DNA of 64,000 bases from Citricoccus sp. CH26A (GCF_000224415.1 NZ_AFXQ01000005.1:96792-160791); one strand, 5' to 3'; shown: positions 52,792 through 62,515, counted from the stretch's first letter. Program-made: numbers and translations. The notes: a model not told the origin generated them from the letters alone.

Positions 52792-53441
52792 AGCCCCGCC
52801 AATCTCGCCTGGCCGCGGGCCATCAGCTCCTCGCGCAGGCGGTCGCTCTCGGTGGGCTCGATGCCGTCGATGCTGGCGTCGGTGCTGCCCGAGGCCGTCT
52901 TGATGGTCAGCGTCCGGATCCCGAAGCGGCGCTGCAACGGACCCTCGTTCACGTCCAGGTACTGCAGCCGGCCGTAGGGCACGGCGGTGATCTGGCGGGA
53001 GATGATCCCCGAGCGCAACAGCAGTTCGTCGTCCTGCTCGGAGTAGCCCAGGGCCCGGACCCGGCGGGGCACCAGGGCCAGGTCGATGACGGCCCAGAAC
53101 AGCATCACCGCGGGCAGCAGCCAGGCCAGCCAGCCCGGATACCCCTCCCAGACGCCGCTCAGGCGCAGCACGAGGGGGACGGAGACGATGGCCAGCCACA
53201 CCACCCAGCCGATGGTCTTGCTGATCAGCCTGACCGGGACGAGTCGCGGGGACACCGCGGTCCACTCCACCCCGGCCGCCTCGATGGGGGCCAGGCCGCG
53301 GCCGTCACCGGCCGGGGCACGGCGGTCGGCCGCCGGGGACGCAACCGCGCCCGGACGGTCACCGGCGGGCCGGACCGGGCCGGGAACGGCCCGGTCCGGC
53401 ACCTCGGCCGTAGACGGGTCCGGTGCCACGTTCGGGTCCAT
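52788..53441 (-). CDS. PH domain-containing membrane protein (one bPH_2 domain)
   Basis: 217 residues. A disordered N-terminus of about 55 residues, two TMs (TIGWVVWLAIVSVPLVLRL, LAWLLPAVMLFWAVIDLAL), then bPH_2 (LGYSEQDDELLLRSGIISRQITAVPYGRLQYLDVNEGPLQRRFG). The pair of small and large PH proteins matches the YdbS/YdbT arrangement. ATG 53441 is set by a strong AAGGAG five bases upstream, although this start lies 83 bases inside the DUF3180 gene. Confidence 0.87.
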   Translation of the reverse strand: MDPNVAPDPSTAEVPDRAVPGPVRPAGDRPGAVASPAADRRAPAGDGRGLAPIEAAGVEWTAVSPRLVPVRLISKTIGWVVWLAIVSVPLVLRLSGVWEGYPGWLAWLLPAVMLFWAVIDLALVPRRVRALGYSEQDDELLLRSGIISRQITAVPYGRLQYLDVNEGPLQRRFGIRTLTIKTASGSTDASIDGIEPTESDRLREELMARGQARLAGL

Positions 53442-53922
53442 TGATCTCCTTGTCCGGGCCGCCGTTCGCGGACGGCCCGTCTGCTCCGTCCTCAGGGGGG
53501 AGGCGGCAGAACTGCTCCACCACGAATCCCACGATAACCAGTACCAACCCGCCGATGATCATCAGCAGGGCGTCGTTGACGGTGGGCGTGCCGAATCCGG
53601 TGGCCGAGACCAGGTGCACCAGCACCCCGGCGTGCCAACCGGCGATCAGCGCTCCCGCATACGCCCCGGCCTGGGCCAGCACCAGGGTCCGGGCCGAGGC
53701 CACGGGATTCATCCGGGCGGCCGGCGGGCGCTTCTTGTCCCGCTGCACGCGGATCCCCAGCGCCAGCACCAGCACCGCCACCGCGGCCACGGTGATCGCC
53801 GAGGACGCGGCCAGCACCGGCGAGACCAGCCCCGCGCCGGCGGCCACCAGCGCGGACAGCCAGCCCACCACGGCGGTCCCGGCGAAGACCAGCAGCAGCC
53901 ACAGCGGACGGATGGAGGTCAC
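53359..53922 (-). CDS. DUF3180 family membrane protein
   Basis: 187 residues. Four TM helices (PLWLLLVFAGTAVVGWLSALV, VSPVLAASSAITVAAVAVLVLALG, ARTLVLAQAGAYAGALIAGWHAGVLVHLV, DALLMIIGGLVLVIVGFVVEQFC) in the DUF3180 order, then a 40-residue Gly/Pro/Arg-rich tail that is longer than usual. The tail is the part that overlaps the PH gene by 83 bases. GTG 53922 overlaps the folK stop (GTGA). Found beside folK in most actinobacteria; function unknown. Confidence 0.85.
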   Translation of the reverse strand: MTSIRPLWLLLVFAGTAVVGWLSALVAAGAGLVSPVLAASSAITVAAVAVLVLALGIRVQRDKKRPPAARMNPVASARTLVLAQAGAYAGALIAGWHAGVLVHLVSATGFGTPTVNDALLMIIGGLVLVIVGFVVEQFCRLPPEDGADGPSANGGPDKEINGPERGTGPVYGRGAGPGRSRPGPARR

Positions 53923-54497
53923 GGCGTCGGCGCTCCCGTCCCGGCCTCCGGTGCACCGGGCAGCCGGCGGACCGTGCAGGCGTCGGCGGCCCGCGCCGCG
54001 AGCCCGGCCACGCTCACACCACCGAGGGTCGCCTGCGGATCGAGCCAGGACCACGGCGCGAGCACGAACGCCCGCTCGTGGGCCCGGGGGTGGGGCAGGG
54101 TCAGTTCCGGGTGATCCGAGGAGAGGCCGGCATAGGTGATGACGTCCACGTCCAGGGTGCGCGGCCCCCAGCGCACCTCACGGGTGCGGTCATGGGCCTG
54201 CTCCACCGCCTGGCAGGCGGCGAGCAGCTGCCGCGGGGTCAGGGTCGTCTCCACGGACAGCACCAGGTTCAGGTAGTCCGGCTGGCCGGCCGGTCCCCCG
54301 ACGGCGGCGGTCACCGCGACCGGCGAGACACCGGTCAGCTCGATGCCCGCGTGCTCCGCCAGCTCCCGCACCGCGGCCTGCAGGGTGGCCGCGGGATCGC
54401 CGAGGTTGGCGCCGAGGGCCAGGACGGCCGGGACGGGCGCCGCGGGGACGCGGTCCAGGGGATCCGCGGCCGGCTCACCCGGTTCCGGCAGGCTCAT
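53919..54497 (-). CDS. folK: 2-amino-4-hydroxy-6-hydroxymethyldihydropteridine diphosphokinase
   Basis: 192 residues; pyrophosphorylates the pterin before FolP. Motifs: AVLALGANLGDP, QPDYLNLVLSVETTLTPRQLLAACQAVEQAHDRTREVRWGPRTLDVDVITY (catalytic Asp pair), and LTLPHPRAHERAFVLAPWSWLDP. ATG 54497 overlaps the folB stop (ATGA). Confidence 0.95.
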   Translation of the reverse strand: MSLPEPGEPAADPLDRVPAAPVPAVLALGANLGDPAATLQAAVRELAEHAGIELTGVSPVAVTAAVGGPAGQPDYLNLVLSVETTLTPRQLLAACQAVEQAHDRTREVRWGPRTLDVDVITYAGLSSDHPELTLPHPRAHERAFVLAPWSWLDPQATLGGVSVAGLAARAADACTVRRLPGAPEAGTGAPTP

Positions 54498-54868
54498 GCC
54501 CGGCTCCGGTGCACCGTGACCGCGACGTCGGCGAAGTCGGCCTCGATCGGCGCCCCCGGCTTGTGCACGGTCACCTCGACGGCGGCGGCCACCGGTTGCG
54601 CGTCCAGGACGGACTGGGCGATCCGCTCCGCGACGGTCTCGATGAGGTCGAACGGCTCGCCGGTGACCACGGCGAGGACGGCGTCCGCGACCTCGGCGTA
54701 GTTGACGGTGAGGGCCAGGTCGTCCGTGGCGGCGGCCGGGGCGGCGTCCAGGTGCACGACGACGTCGGTGATGAACTCCTGCCCGTCGCGCTTCTCCGCG
54801 GGGAACACCCCGTGGAAGCCGCGGGCCCGCAGGCCGGTCAGCGCGATGCGGTCCGGCACGGCGGTCAC
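54494..54868 (-). CDS. folB: Dihydroneopterin aldolase
   Basis: 124 residues; cleaves dihydroneopterin to 6-hydroxymethyl-dihydropterin and glycolaldehyde. RIALTGLRARGFHGVFPAEKRDGQEFITDVVV, NYAEVADAV, FDLIETVAERIAQSVL (active-site Glu) and VEVTVHKPGAPI (catalytic Lys). GTG 54868 overlaps the folP stop (GTGA). Confidence 0.95.
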   Translation of the reverse strand: MTAVPDRIALTGLRARGFHGVFPAEKRDGQEFITDVVVHLDAAPAAATDDLALTVNYAEVADAVLAVVTGEPFDLIETVAERIAQSVLDAQPVAAAVEVTVHKPGAPIEADFADVAVTVHRSRA

Positions 54869-55806
54869 GCCCCCGGGTGGCGCCGGGACGGGACCGCGGC
54901 GGGTCCGGCCCAGGCCTGGGCCGTCTTCACGGCGTGCAGGGAGGGCTCCACGTCGTGCACGCGCACCCCCCACACGCCGTGCGAGGCCGACAGCGCCGAG
55001 ACGGCGGCCGTGGCGTGGTCGCGGGCCGTGGCGACCGGCTCGGCCCCGGAGTCGGTGGCCAGCAGCGTGCCCAGGAAGCGCTTGCGCGAGGCGGCCACCA
55101 GCACGGGCAGGCCCAGGGCCATCAACCGGGGCAGGCCCCGCAGCAGCTCCCAGTTCTGCTCCCCGGACTTGGCGAAGCCCAGGCCGGGGTCCAGGATGAG
55201 CTGCTCGGGCTTGACCCCGGCGGCCAGGAAGGTGTCCTTGAGCCGGGTCAGCTCCTGGATGACCTCCTCGACCACGTCGTCGTAGACCGCCAGGGAGTCC
55301 ATCGTCTGGGCGTTGCCGCGATTGTGCATCAACACGTAGGGGGCGCCGGTCCGGGCGATCAGCTCGGGCATGTCCGGCTCGTGGTTGAGCCCCGAGACGT
55401 CATTGATGATGACGTCGCCCAGCTTCAGGGCCGCCTCCGCGGTGGCGGTGTGCATGGTGTCCACCGAGACCACGGCACCGGCCTTGAGCAGTGCCTCGAT
55501 GACCGGCAGCACGCGGTTCTGCTCGGTGAGCGGCTCGATGGGCTCCGCGCCGGGCCGGGTGGACTCCCCGCCGACGTCGATCAGGTCCGCGCCCGAGTAG
55601 TGCAGGCGCAGGCCCTGTTCGATGGCGGTCTCCGTGTCCAGGTAGTCGCCGCCGTCCGAGAACGAGTTGTGGGTGACGTTGAGGATGCCCATCACCAGGG
55701 TGCGGTCCGTGGGCAGGTCCGCCAGTCGCCGCCGCCGCACCTTCCGGATGACGGTGAGTGGTCCGGTGGCCGGCCCCGTCCCTGCCTGTGCTGCCATCGA
55801 GTCCAT
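54865..55806 (-). CDS. folP: Dihydropteroate synthase
   Basis: 313 residues; joins the pterin diphosphate to p-aminobenzoate. TIM barrel: LVMGILNVTHNSFSDGG (the P-D pair of the usual TPDSFSDGG is H-N here), LIDVGGESTRPGAEP, VVSVDTMHTATAEAAL, VIINDVSGL, LILDPGLGFAKSGEQNWELL, VAASRKRFLG and GVRVHDVEP. AAAGGA eight bases before ATG 55806. folE lies 104 bases upstream. Confidence 0.95.
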   Translation of the reverse strand: MDSMAAQAGTGPATGPLTVIRKVRRRRLADLPTDRTLVMGILNVTHNSFSDGGDYLDTETAIEQGLRLHYSGADLIDVGGESTRPGAEPIEPLTEQNRVLPVIEALLKAGAVVSVDTMHTATAEAALKLGDVIINDVSGLNHEPDMPELIARTGAPYVLMHNRGNAQTMDSLAVYDDVVEEVIQELTRLKDTFLAAGVKPEQLILDPGLGFAKSGEQNWELLRGLPRLMALGLPVLVAASRKRFLGTLLATDSGAEPVATARDHATAAVSALSASHGVWGVRVHDVEPSLHAVKTAQAWAGPAAVPSRRHPGA

Positions 55807-55910
55807 CGGTGGTCCTTTCGTCTGCGGTCGGTCCGGGCGTGGCCGGGTGTACCGGGCGGTCGGGCAGGCCTCGTCCGGGACGAGTGCCGCACGGCCGTCC
55901 GTTCCAGGGG

Positions 55911-56573
55911 TCAGCCGTGGAGGATCAGGCTCATCGCCTCGGCCCGGGTGGAGGCGTCGCGCAGTTGTCCGCGCACCGCCGAGGTCACGGTCTTGGCACC
56001 GGGCTTGCGCACGCCGCGCATGGACATGCACAGGTGCTCGGCCTCCACCACCACGATCGCCCCGCGCGGGTGCAGGTGCGTCATGAGCGCCTCGACCACC
56101 TGGGTGGTCAGCCGCTCCTGGACCTGGGGGCGCCGGGCGTAGATCTCGACCAGCCGGGCCAGCTTGCTCAGTCCGGTGACGCGGCCCTCCAGCGAGGGGA
56201 TGTAGCCGATGTGCACGGTGCCGTGGAACGGCACGAGGTGGTGCTCGCAGGTGGAGTAGAACGAGATGTCCTTCACCAGCACGAGTTCCTCGTGGGAGAT
56301 GTCGAAGGTGGTGCCCAGGACCTCGGCCGGGTCCTGCCGGAGCCCGGCGAAGAACTCGGCGTAGGCCTTGGCCACCCGCGACGGGGTGTCCTGCAGGCCC
56401 TCGCGGTCCGGGTCCTCGCCGACGGCCTCGAGGATCTCGCGCACCGCGGCCCGGATGCGTGCCTGGTCCACGCCGACCGGGGGCAGTTCTGCCTCAGGGT
56501 CTGCCGCCAGCACGGCCATGTCAGCGGGTGGTTGGCTCACCGTCTCGGGTGCGCGTTCAGGGGAAGTGTCCAC
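55911..56573 (-). CDS. folE: GTP cyclohydrolase I
   Basis: 220 residues; first step of folate synthesis, GTP to dihydroneopterin triphosphate. [21 protein letters not shown], the zinc Cys-His in [48 protein letters not shown], and the second zinc Cys in [16 protein letters not shown]. The start is uncertain: GTG 56573 (11 bases after ftsH), GTG 56540 or ATG 56519. The N-terminal 20-35 residues are not conserved. Confidence 0.94.
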   Translation of the reverse strand: MDTSPERAPETVSQPPADMAVLAADPEAELPPVGVDQARIRAAVREILEAVGEDPDREGLQDTPSRVAKAYAEFFAGLRQDPAEVLGTTFDISHEELVLVKDISFYSTCEHHLVPFHGTVHIGYIPSLEGRVTGLSKLARLVEIYARRPQVQERLTTQVVEALMTHLHPRGAIVVVEAEHLCMSMRGVRKPGAKTVTSAVRGQLRDASTRAEAMSLILHG

Positions 56574-56583
56574 GGTCCCGATC

Positions 56584-58680
56584 CTAGCGGTGGGGCCCGG
56601 CGGGCACGTCCGTGGGTCCGGCCCCCGGACCACCGCCGGAACCACCGGGGCTCTCCCCGGGGAGCTGGCTGCCCGGCGTCGGGTCCACGGTGGGGGTCAG
56701 GGAGTCGGACGTCGACTCCGGATCCACGGGGCCGGCGTCGTGCCCGTTCTTCGCGGCGAGGGCCCGGCGCTCCGCCGGGGACAGCACCGGGGGCTGGTCC
56801 GAGACCGGCCGGTCCTCGCTGGAGAGCCAGATCTCACGAGCCTCGCGCTTGCGGATGCCCGCGAAGATCTCGGCGATCTCGGCCTGGTTCAGCGTCTCCC
56901 GCTCCAGCAGCTCGTAGGCGAGCCGGTCCAGGATGTCCCGGTTCTCGTTGAGGATCCAGTAGGCCTCGTCGTGGGCCTGGTCCAGCAGTCCGCGGACCTC
57001 CTCGTCCACCACGGCGGCCACGCGCTCCGAATACTCCCGGCCGCTGCCCATGTCACGGCCCATGAAGGGCTCACCGCTGCCGGAACCGAGCTTCACGGCG
57101 CCCACGCGCTCGCTCATGCCGTACTCCGTGACCATCTTGCGGGCCGTCTCCGTGGCCTTGGAGATGTCGTTCGAGGCGCCCGTGGACGGGTCGTGGAAGA
57201 TGATCTCCTCGGCCACCCGGCCGCCCATCGCGTAGGCCAGCTGGTCCAGCAGCTCGTTGCGGGTGACGGAGTACTTGTCGTCCTCCGGGACCACCATGGT
57301 GTAGCCCAGGGCACGCCCGCGGGGCAGGATGGTGATCTTCGTGACCGGGGCCGAGTTCCGCAGCCCCGCGGCCACGAGGGCGTGTCCGCCCTCGTGGTAG
57401 GCGGTGACCTTGCGCTCGTGCTCCTTCATGAGCCGGGAGCGCTTCTGCGGGCCGGCCATGACGCGGTCCACGGCCTCGTCGAGGGCGCGGTCGTCAATCA
57501 GCTGGGCGTTGGAGCGCGCCGTGAGCAGGGCCGCCTCGTTGAGTACGTTGGCCAGGTCGGCGCCGGTGAAACCGGGGGTGCGCTTGGCCAGGGAGCGCAG
57601 GTCCACACCGGGCGCCATCGGCTTGCCCTGGGCGTGCACCTGCAGGATCTGGTTCCGGCCCTCCAGGTCCGGTGCCTCCACCGGGATCTGGCGGTCGAAG
57701 CGGCCGGGCCGCAGCAGGGCCGGGTCCAGGACGTCCGGGCGGTTGGTGGCGGCGATCAGGATGACGTTGGTGGTCGCGTCGAAGCCGTCCATCTCCACCA
57801 ACAGCTGGTTGAGGGTCTGCTCGCGCTCGTCGTTGCCGCCGCCCACGCCGGCACCGCGGTGGCGACCGACGGCGTCGATCTCGTCGACGAAGATGATGGC
57901 CGGGGAGTTGTTCTTGGCCTGCTCGAAGAGGTCGCGCACCCGGGAGGCACCGACGCCGACGAACATCTCCACGAAGTCCGAACCGGAGATGGAGTAGAAC
58001 GGCACGCCGGCCTCACCGGCCACGGCCTTGGCCAGCAGGGTCTTGCCGGTGCCGGGAGGACCGTAGAGCAGCACGCCCTTGGGGATCTTGGCGCCGACGG
58101 CCTGGAACTTGGCGGGCTCGGAGAGGAACTCCTTGATCTCGTGGAGTTCCTCCACGGCCTCCTCGGCGCCGGCCACGTCCTCGAAGGTCACCTGCGGCAT
58201 GTCCTTGGAGATCAGCTTGGCCTTGGACTTGCCGAACTGCATGACCTTGCCGCCGCCGCCCTGCATCCGGGACATCAGGAACCAGAAGACCAGGGCGATG
58301 AGCAGGAACGGGATCATGAACCCGAGCAGGGACAGCAGCCAGTTGTTCTGCACCGGCTGGTCCGTGAAGCCGTCCAGGGACGAGGCGTCGATGGCCTCCA
58401 CGACCTTCTCGGCGCGGGCGGTGGAGTAGTAGAAGTACACCTCCGTGCCGAGCTCGCGCCCGTCCTGGGTGTACGGGTCCCGCAGCGTCAGGTCGACGCG
58501 CTGGTCGCCGTCCTGGATGCGGGCCTGCTCGGCCTTGTTCTCCTGCAGCAGCGCCAGGCCGACGTTCGTGTCGACGCGTGCGCTGGAACCCTGGGTGAGG
58601 GCCGGGATGATCAGCACCAGGAACAGGGCGGCCAGGACGATCCAGATGACCGGGCCCTTGAAGACCTTCTTGGCTTTCAA
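56584..58680 (-). CDS. ftsH: ATP-dependent zinc metalloprotease FtsH
   Basis: 698 residues. TM1 11-28, extracytoplasmic domain, TM2 115-137. AAA domain with Walker A GPPGTGKT (207-214), Walker B IIFVDEID and [23 protein letters not shown]. Zinc site HEGGH (429-433). C-terminal disordered Pro/Gly-rich tail. Degrades membrane and some soluble proteins. TTG TTG occurs at the 5' end. The second (58680) is chosen because AGGAG is then five bases away and the protein starts MKAKK like its relatives. Confidence 0.96.
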   Translation of the reverse strand: MKAKKVFKGPVIWIVLAALFLVLIIPALTQGSSARVDTNVGLALLQENKAEQARIQDGDQRVDLTLRDPYTQDGRELGTEVYFYYSTARAEKVVEAIDASSLDGFTDQPVQNNWLLSLLGFMIPFLLIALVFWFLMSRMQGGGGKVMQFGKSKAKLISKDMPQVTFEDVAGAEEAVEELHEIKEFLSEPAKFQAVGAKIPKGVLLYGPPGTGKTLLAKAVAGEAGVPFYSISGSDFVEMFVGVGASRVRDLFEQAKNNSPAIIFVDEIDAVGRHRGAGVGGGNDEREQTLNQLLVEMDGFDATTNVILIAATNRPDVLDPALLRPGRFDRQIPVEAPDLEGRNQILQVHAQGKPMAPGVDLRSLAKRTPGFTGADLANVLNEAALLTARSNAQLIDDRALDEAVDRVMAGPQKRSRLMKEHERKVTAYHEGGHALVAAGLRNSAPVTKITILPRGRALGYTMVVPEDDKYSVTRNELLDQLAYAMGGRVAEEIIFHDPSTGASNDISKATETARKMVTEYGMSERVGAVKLGSGSGEPFMGRDMGSGREYSERVAAVVDEEVRGLLDQAHDEAYWILNENRDILDRLAYELLERETLNQAEIAEIFAGIRKREAREIWLSSEDRPVSDQPPVLSPAERRALAAKNGHDAGPVDPESTSDSLTPTVDPTPGSQLPGESPGGSGGGPGAGPTDVPAGPHR

Positions 58681-58903
58681 CAACTCTCCTGACTGTGGCC
58701 TGCGGCGCGGGCGTGGCGTCCGCGGCGGTGTGGCTGGCCCGGGGCACAGCCGTACGCTTCAACGGTACCGGGCGCCGATCTATGCCGGGGGTCCGGGAGG
58801 CCGCTTTTCGCGAGCGGTGGAATGCCCGCGGCGACCCCGGCCCCCGGTCCTGCCCGCCCGTCCGGCACGAGGCGACGGATCCGGCTCCGGGGGTGCCGGA
58901 GGA

Positions 58904-58918
58904 GCGGGGTCTCCCCGC
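58904..58918 (-). terminator. Small hairpin after hpt
   Basis: GCGGGG-TCT-CCCCGC, 6-bp stem, ten bases past the hpt stop codon in the 247-base gap before ftsH. The rest of that gap holds the ftsH leader. Confidence 0.45.
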
Positions 58919-58927
58919 AGGCCGGGG

Positions 58928-59479
58928 TCAGGAGTAGACGTGCGGGGCGAGGGTGCCGATGAAGTCCAGGTTGCGGTACTTCTCGTCGAAGTCCAGCCCG
59001 TAGCCGACCACGAACTCGTTCGGGATGTCCTTGCCGACGTACTTGACGTCGATGTCCACCTTCATGGCCTCGGGCTTGCGCAGGAACGCGCAGATCTCCA
59101 CGGAGGCGGGACCGCGGGACTCGAGGTTGGTCTTGAGCCAGGACAGGGTCAGGCCGGAGTCGATGATGTCCTCGACGATCAGCACGTGCCGGCCCATCAG
59201 GTCGGCGTCGAGGTCCTTGAGGATCCGCACCACGCCCGAGGACTGGGTCCCCGAACCGTAGGAGGACACGGCCATGAAGTCCAGGGTGACGTGGGACCTC
59301 AGGGCCCGGGACAGGTCCGCCATGACCATGACCGCGCCCTTGAGGACGGCCACCAGCAGCACGTCCTTGTCCTGGTAGTCCCGGTCGATCTGGGCTGCCA
59401 GGTCCTTGATGGTGGACTGGATCTGCTCTGTGGTCATGAGCACGTGCTCCAGGTCGCCCTGCACGTCCTGTGCTTCCAT
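58928..59479 (-). CDS. hpt: Hypoxanthine phosphoribosyltransferase
   Basis: 183 residues; purine salvage. [43 protein letters not shown], the PRPP-binding loop [57 protein letters not shown] precedes ATG 59479 by eight bases. Follows tilS with a 76-base gap in the conserved tilS-hpt-ftsH order. Confidence 0.95.
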   Translation of the reverse strand: MEAQDVQGDLEHVLMTTEQIQSTIKDLAAQIDRDYQDKDVLLVAVLKGAVMVMADLSRALRSHVTLDFMAVSSYGSGTQSSGVVRILKDLDADLMGRHVLIVEDIIDSGLTLSWLKTNLESRGPASVEICAFLRKPEAMKVDIDVKYVGKDIPNEFVVGYGLDFDEKYRNLDFIGTLAPHVYS

Positions 59480-59555
59480 GCGGTCTGCTCCTGCTGGGTG
59501 TCTGATACCGGTCGGACGCGGCGGACGGGACCGCTCCGCCGGTCGGCGGCGGTGG

Positions 59556-60668
59556 CTACCGGCCAGCGTCAAGGACCAGTCTCGCACACCCGGCCTCACG
59601 ATGACGGCGTGCGGTGACGCCCCCGGGCAGCTCGACGGGACCGGCCGATCCGCCGCCCACGGACCGGGTGGCGACCAGCCCCTCCACGGCCAGGACCCGC
59701 TCCCGGCTGGGGCGCCCTCCACCGGCCGCCACGACGGCCAGGCCGATCACCCGCAGCCGGACCGCCGTCGGCAACGCGGCCAGCTCCTCCAGGGGGAGGC
59801 TGACGTGACCGATCCCACGCGTGGAGGAGGGTTCCGCCCTCACGGTGTCCGCGAGCCGGTCGTACTCCCGCCGGCTCCACTGCTCGAGGGCGTCGGCGTC
59901 CTCGGCCGCGATCTCCGCGCTGCGGGCGAGGGCGGCCGCGACACCGGGGCCGATCCCCGCCACCGGGTCCTCCAGCAACGGCATCACGCGGGTGCGGACG
60001 CGTGAGCGCAGGAAGGCCGGGTCGGCGTTGGCCGGGTCCTGCCACCACCGGATGCCGGCCCAGCGGCAGATGGCCTCCGTGTCCTGGCGGGCCAGCCCCA
60101 GCAGGGGCCGCACCAGCAGTCCGCGGCTGGCGGGCATCCCGGCCAGGGAGCGCGTCCCGGAGCCCCGGGCCAGGCCGAGCAGGACCTGCTCCGCCTGGTC
60201 GTCGCGGGTGTGCGCGAGCAGCACGGCCTGGGCACCTGCACGCCGCGCCGCGGCCCGGAGCGCGGCGTACCGGGCCGTGCGGGCGTCGGCCTCGGGACCG
60301 GCACCGGTCCCGAGGACGTCGACCCGCTCGACGGTCACCGGGTCCAGTCCCAGCCGCCGGGCGATCCCGGCGGCGCGCTCGGCCACCGCGGCGGAACCGG
60401 GCTGCAGGCCGTGGTCCACGACGACGGCACCGGCACCCTCGGCCGGCGACGTCCCGGTCCGCCGGGCCTCGGCGGTGGCCACGGCCAGCGCCAGCGAGTC
60501 GGCACCGCCGGAGAGCGCCACGAGCGGTCGCGACCGGCTCTGGACCGCGGCACGGACCGAGGCGACGGCGCGGTGCAGGGGCTCGGGCCAGCGGACCCGC
60601 GGGGGCCAGGCGTCCGGGCCGTCCGGGAGCCCACCCTCCCCCGGCGCCGGGTCCGTGGGCCCGGTCAG
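59556..60668 (-). CDS. tilS: tRNA(Ile)-lysidine synthase, apparent CTG start
   Basis: About 370 residues; converts C34 of the tRNA-Ile CAU anticodon to lysidine. ATP-pyrophosphatase P-loop [91 protein letters not shown]. No in-frame ATG, GTG or TTG exists between the preceding gene and the P-loop, except one GTG within the motif. CTG at 60668 overlaps the upstream TGA as CTGA, just like the ATGA/GTGA junctions here. A CTG start is the simplest reading. Confidence 0.9.
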   Translation of the reverse strand: MTGPTDPAPGEGGLPDGPDAWPPRVRWPEPLHRAVASVRAAVQSRSRPLVALSGGADSLALAVATAEARRTGTSPAEGAGAVVVDHGLQPGSAAVAERAAGIARRLGLDPVTVERVDVLGTGAGPEADARTARYAALRAAARRAGAQAVLLAHTRDDQAEQVLLGLARGSGTRSLAGMPASRGLLVRPLLGLARQDTEAICRWAGIRWWQDPANADPAFLRSRVRTRVMPLLEDPVAGIGPGVAAALARSAEIAAEDADALEQWSRREYDRLADTVRAEPSSTRGIGHVSLPLEELAALPTAVRLRVIGLAVVAAGGGRPSRERVLAVEGLVATRSVGGGSAGPVELPGGVTARRHREAGCARLVLDAGR

Positions 60669-61867
60669 CCCAGTCCCCGGATGCGTTCGACCCAGCGCTC
60701 GGGCTGGTGCAACTCGGGCTCGGAGGGCAGGTGGTCGGCGGACTCCCAGACCACGTTGAAGCCGTCCATGCCCAGTTCCTGCACCACGTGCTTCACGAAG
60801 CGCTGGCCGTCCCGGTACTGGCGCATCTTGGCGTCCATGCCCATGAGCCGGCGGATCCAGCGGTCCAGCGAGGACCGGGTGGCGGCGCGGTGGTCGAAGC
60901 GCTGGCGGATGGTCTTGACGGTGGGGACCACCGAGGAGTCGATGGCGTCCATGACCACGTTGGCGTGTCCCTCCAGCAGGGACATCACGGCGGTGAGCTG
61001 GGCCAGCCGCTCCTTGTCCTCCGGGTCCTGGACGAGCTCCAGCAGTCCCAGGGACGCCGGGTGCGACTCCGTGCCCAGTTCGGCGGCGCCCTCCCCCGCG
61101 GTCCCGGACTCCGGATCGGCCCCGGGCCCGCGCACCAGGGCACGGACCCCGGCGGAGAGACGCTCGGGCAGGGTGTCCATCTTGTCGAACATCCCGGAGA
61201 CCAGGTCCATGATGTTCTGCTGCAGGTGCTGGCGCAGCCACGGGGCCGCCGCGAACTGCACCCGGTGGGTCTGTTCGTGGAGGCAGATCCACAGGCGGAA
61301 GTCCTCCGGGTCCACGTTGAGCTCGACCCGCACCTCGGCGATGTTAGGTGCCACCAGGAGCAGCCGGCCGCCCTGGGGCCCCGGGGGCGTCCCGTCCGGG
61401 CCGGGCAGCGCGCAGAACGGCTCGTACTGGCCCAGGACCTTCGAGGAGAGGAAGGCCAGCACGGTCCCGGCCTCCACGCCGGTCGCCGTGGGGGCGAAGC
61501 CGCTGGTCGCGCGGGCGTACTCGTCCGGACGGGACGCGCGGACGTGGTCGAAGGCCGGTCCGAGCAGGGTGGAGAACGCCTGGGTGTTGGCCCGGGTCCA
61601 GGTGGGCCGGTCCACCACCAGCACCTCGGAGTCCCGCAGGTCCCGGGCGGCGTCCAGGCCCGTGAGCCGGTGCACGTGATCCACCGCGGCCTCCGCCGCT
61701 CGGCGCAGCCCCTCGGCCTCCCGTTCGGCCTGGTGGCGGGTGAACCGCGGTCCGGCGGCGCACACCCTCGCCGCGGTGGAGGCGGCCACGTCCCAGTCCA
61801 CGGGGTGGGACAGGGCCTGGGCTGCTGCGGGGGCTGCGGGCTGGGACGGCGACGCGGAGGAGTCCAT
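60665..61867 (-). CDS. Zinc-dependent metalloprotease, DUF2342 (F420 biosynthesis-associated annotation)
   Basis: 400 residues. DUF2342 zincin: VDWDVAASTAARVCAAGPRFTRHQAEREAEGLRRA, RPTWTRANTQAFSTLLGP, ARATSGFAPTATGVEAGTVLAFLSSKVLGQYEPF, the zinc site HEQTH (197-201) and a second EGH (299-301). Databases link this family to F420 synthesis by neighbourhood only. Its stop overlaps the CTG of tilS. No dacB is adjacent upstream as in many relatives. Confidence 0.9.
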   Translation of the reverse strand: MDSSASPSQPAAPAAAQALSHPVDWDVAASTAARVCAAGPRFTRHQAEREAEGLRRAAEAAVDHVHRLTGLDAARDLRDSEVLVVDRPTWTRANTQAFSTLLGPAFDHVRASRPDEYARATSGFAPTATGVEAGTVLAFLSSKVLGQYEPFCALPGPDGTPPGPQGGRLLLVAPNIAEVRVELNVDPEDFRLWICLHEQTHRVQFAAAPWLRQHLQQNIMDLVSGMFDKMDTLPERLSAGVRALVRGPGADPESGTAGEGAAELGTESHPASLGLLELVQDPEDKERLAQLTAVMSLLEGHANVVMDAIDSSVVPTVKTIRQRFDHRAATRSSLDRWIRRLMGMDAKMRQYRDGQRFVKHVVQELGMDGFNVVWESADHLPSEPELHQPERWVERIRGLG

Positions 61868-61972
61868 GGCCCCATCCCATCACACGGGCGCGCCGCCGCG
61901 CAGCGGTCCCCGGGGCGTCCGGGCGGTCATCATGACGTGGCGTCGCGGTGGTCCCGCCGCCGCCCCGTCCGG

Positions 61973-62443
61973 TCAGCCGTGGTGTGCGGCGGCCCGCTCG
62001 AGCACCTCTGCCAGGGCCTGCCCGCCGGCCATCCGGGCGGCCTGCGCCGCGGCCAGCAGCGCCTCGGGGCCGGCGTACAGGGCGAGCTGGACGGCGACGT
62101 CACCACCCTCAGGGGTTCCGGCGAGACCCTGGCGTCCGCGGGAGGTGTGCGTGGTGAGGACCGGGGCCGAGGCCTGCACCTCGGCCAGCACCCGCTCGTG
62201 GTCCGGTTCGTCCTGACGCTCCTCCAGCATCACGAGGCGCTCGTAGACGGCCGGATTGCCGATCTTGATGCGCTGGGCGTTGATCAGTTGGGAGAGCATG
62301 GGCGCGGACAGCCCCAGCACGCGGGCCAGGGACCGCTGGCTGAGCCGGTAGACGTTCATCAGGGCCCCGAACCGCTCTGCCAGGGGCGTGCCGTAGATGG
62401 CGCGCTGCTGGGCCAGGCGCTGTTCCGTGACGGGGGAGGACAT
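61973..62443 (-). CDS. XRE family helix-turn-helix transcriptional regulator
   Basis: 156 residues. HTH at about 30-55 (RLSQRSLARVLGLSAPMLSQLINAQRIKIGNP). C-terminal half: YERLVMLEERQDEPDHERVLAEVQAS and an Ala-rich helix (AVQLALYAGPEALLAAAQAARMAGGQALAEVLERAA), perhaps for dimerisation. The ATG is six bases after TAGGAT. A TTTGC-N4-GCAAA dyad overlaps its -35 region, suggesting autoregulation. Divergent from the VWA gene. Confidence 0.85.
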   Translation of the reverse strand: MSSPVTEQRLAQQRAIYGTPLAERFGALMNVYRLSQRSLARVLGLSAPMLSQLINAQRIKIGNPAVYERLVMLEERQDEPDHERVLAEVQASAPVLTTHTSRGRQGLAGTPEGGDVAVQLALYAGPEALLAAAQAARMAGGQALAEVLERAAAHHG

Positions 62444-62449
62444 GCATCG

Positions 62450-62455
62450 ATCCTA
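62450..62455 (-). promoter_or_regulatory. -10 hexamer of the XRE gene (leaderless type)
   Basis: TAGGAT on the minus strand, six bases before ATG 62443; TTTGCC at 62472-62477 (minus) may be the -35 at 16-base spacing. Confidence 0.45.
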
Positions 62456-62463
62456 ACCGTTCA

Positions 62464-62477
62464 TTTGCGAAGGCAAA
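62464..62477. promoter_or_regulatory. Dyad 1, TTTGC-N4-GCAAA
   Basis: Perfect 5-base inverted repeat with spacer GAAG, overlapping the -35 region of the XRE gene. A near-identical dyad occurs at 62549. Confidence 0.55.
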
Positions 62478-62491
62478 GATACGCCCCTGCG

Positions 62492-62515
62492 CCGGTGGGG
62501 AGTTCTCCCCACCGG
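62492..62515. repeat. 24-bp palindrome in the XRE/VWA divergent region
   Basis: Arms CCGGTGGGGAG and CTCCCCACCGG around TT, perfectly symmetrical. It lies between two divergent promoters, where no transcript end is expected, so an operator or an insulating hairpin is more likely than a simple terminator. Confidence 0.6.
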
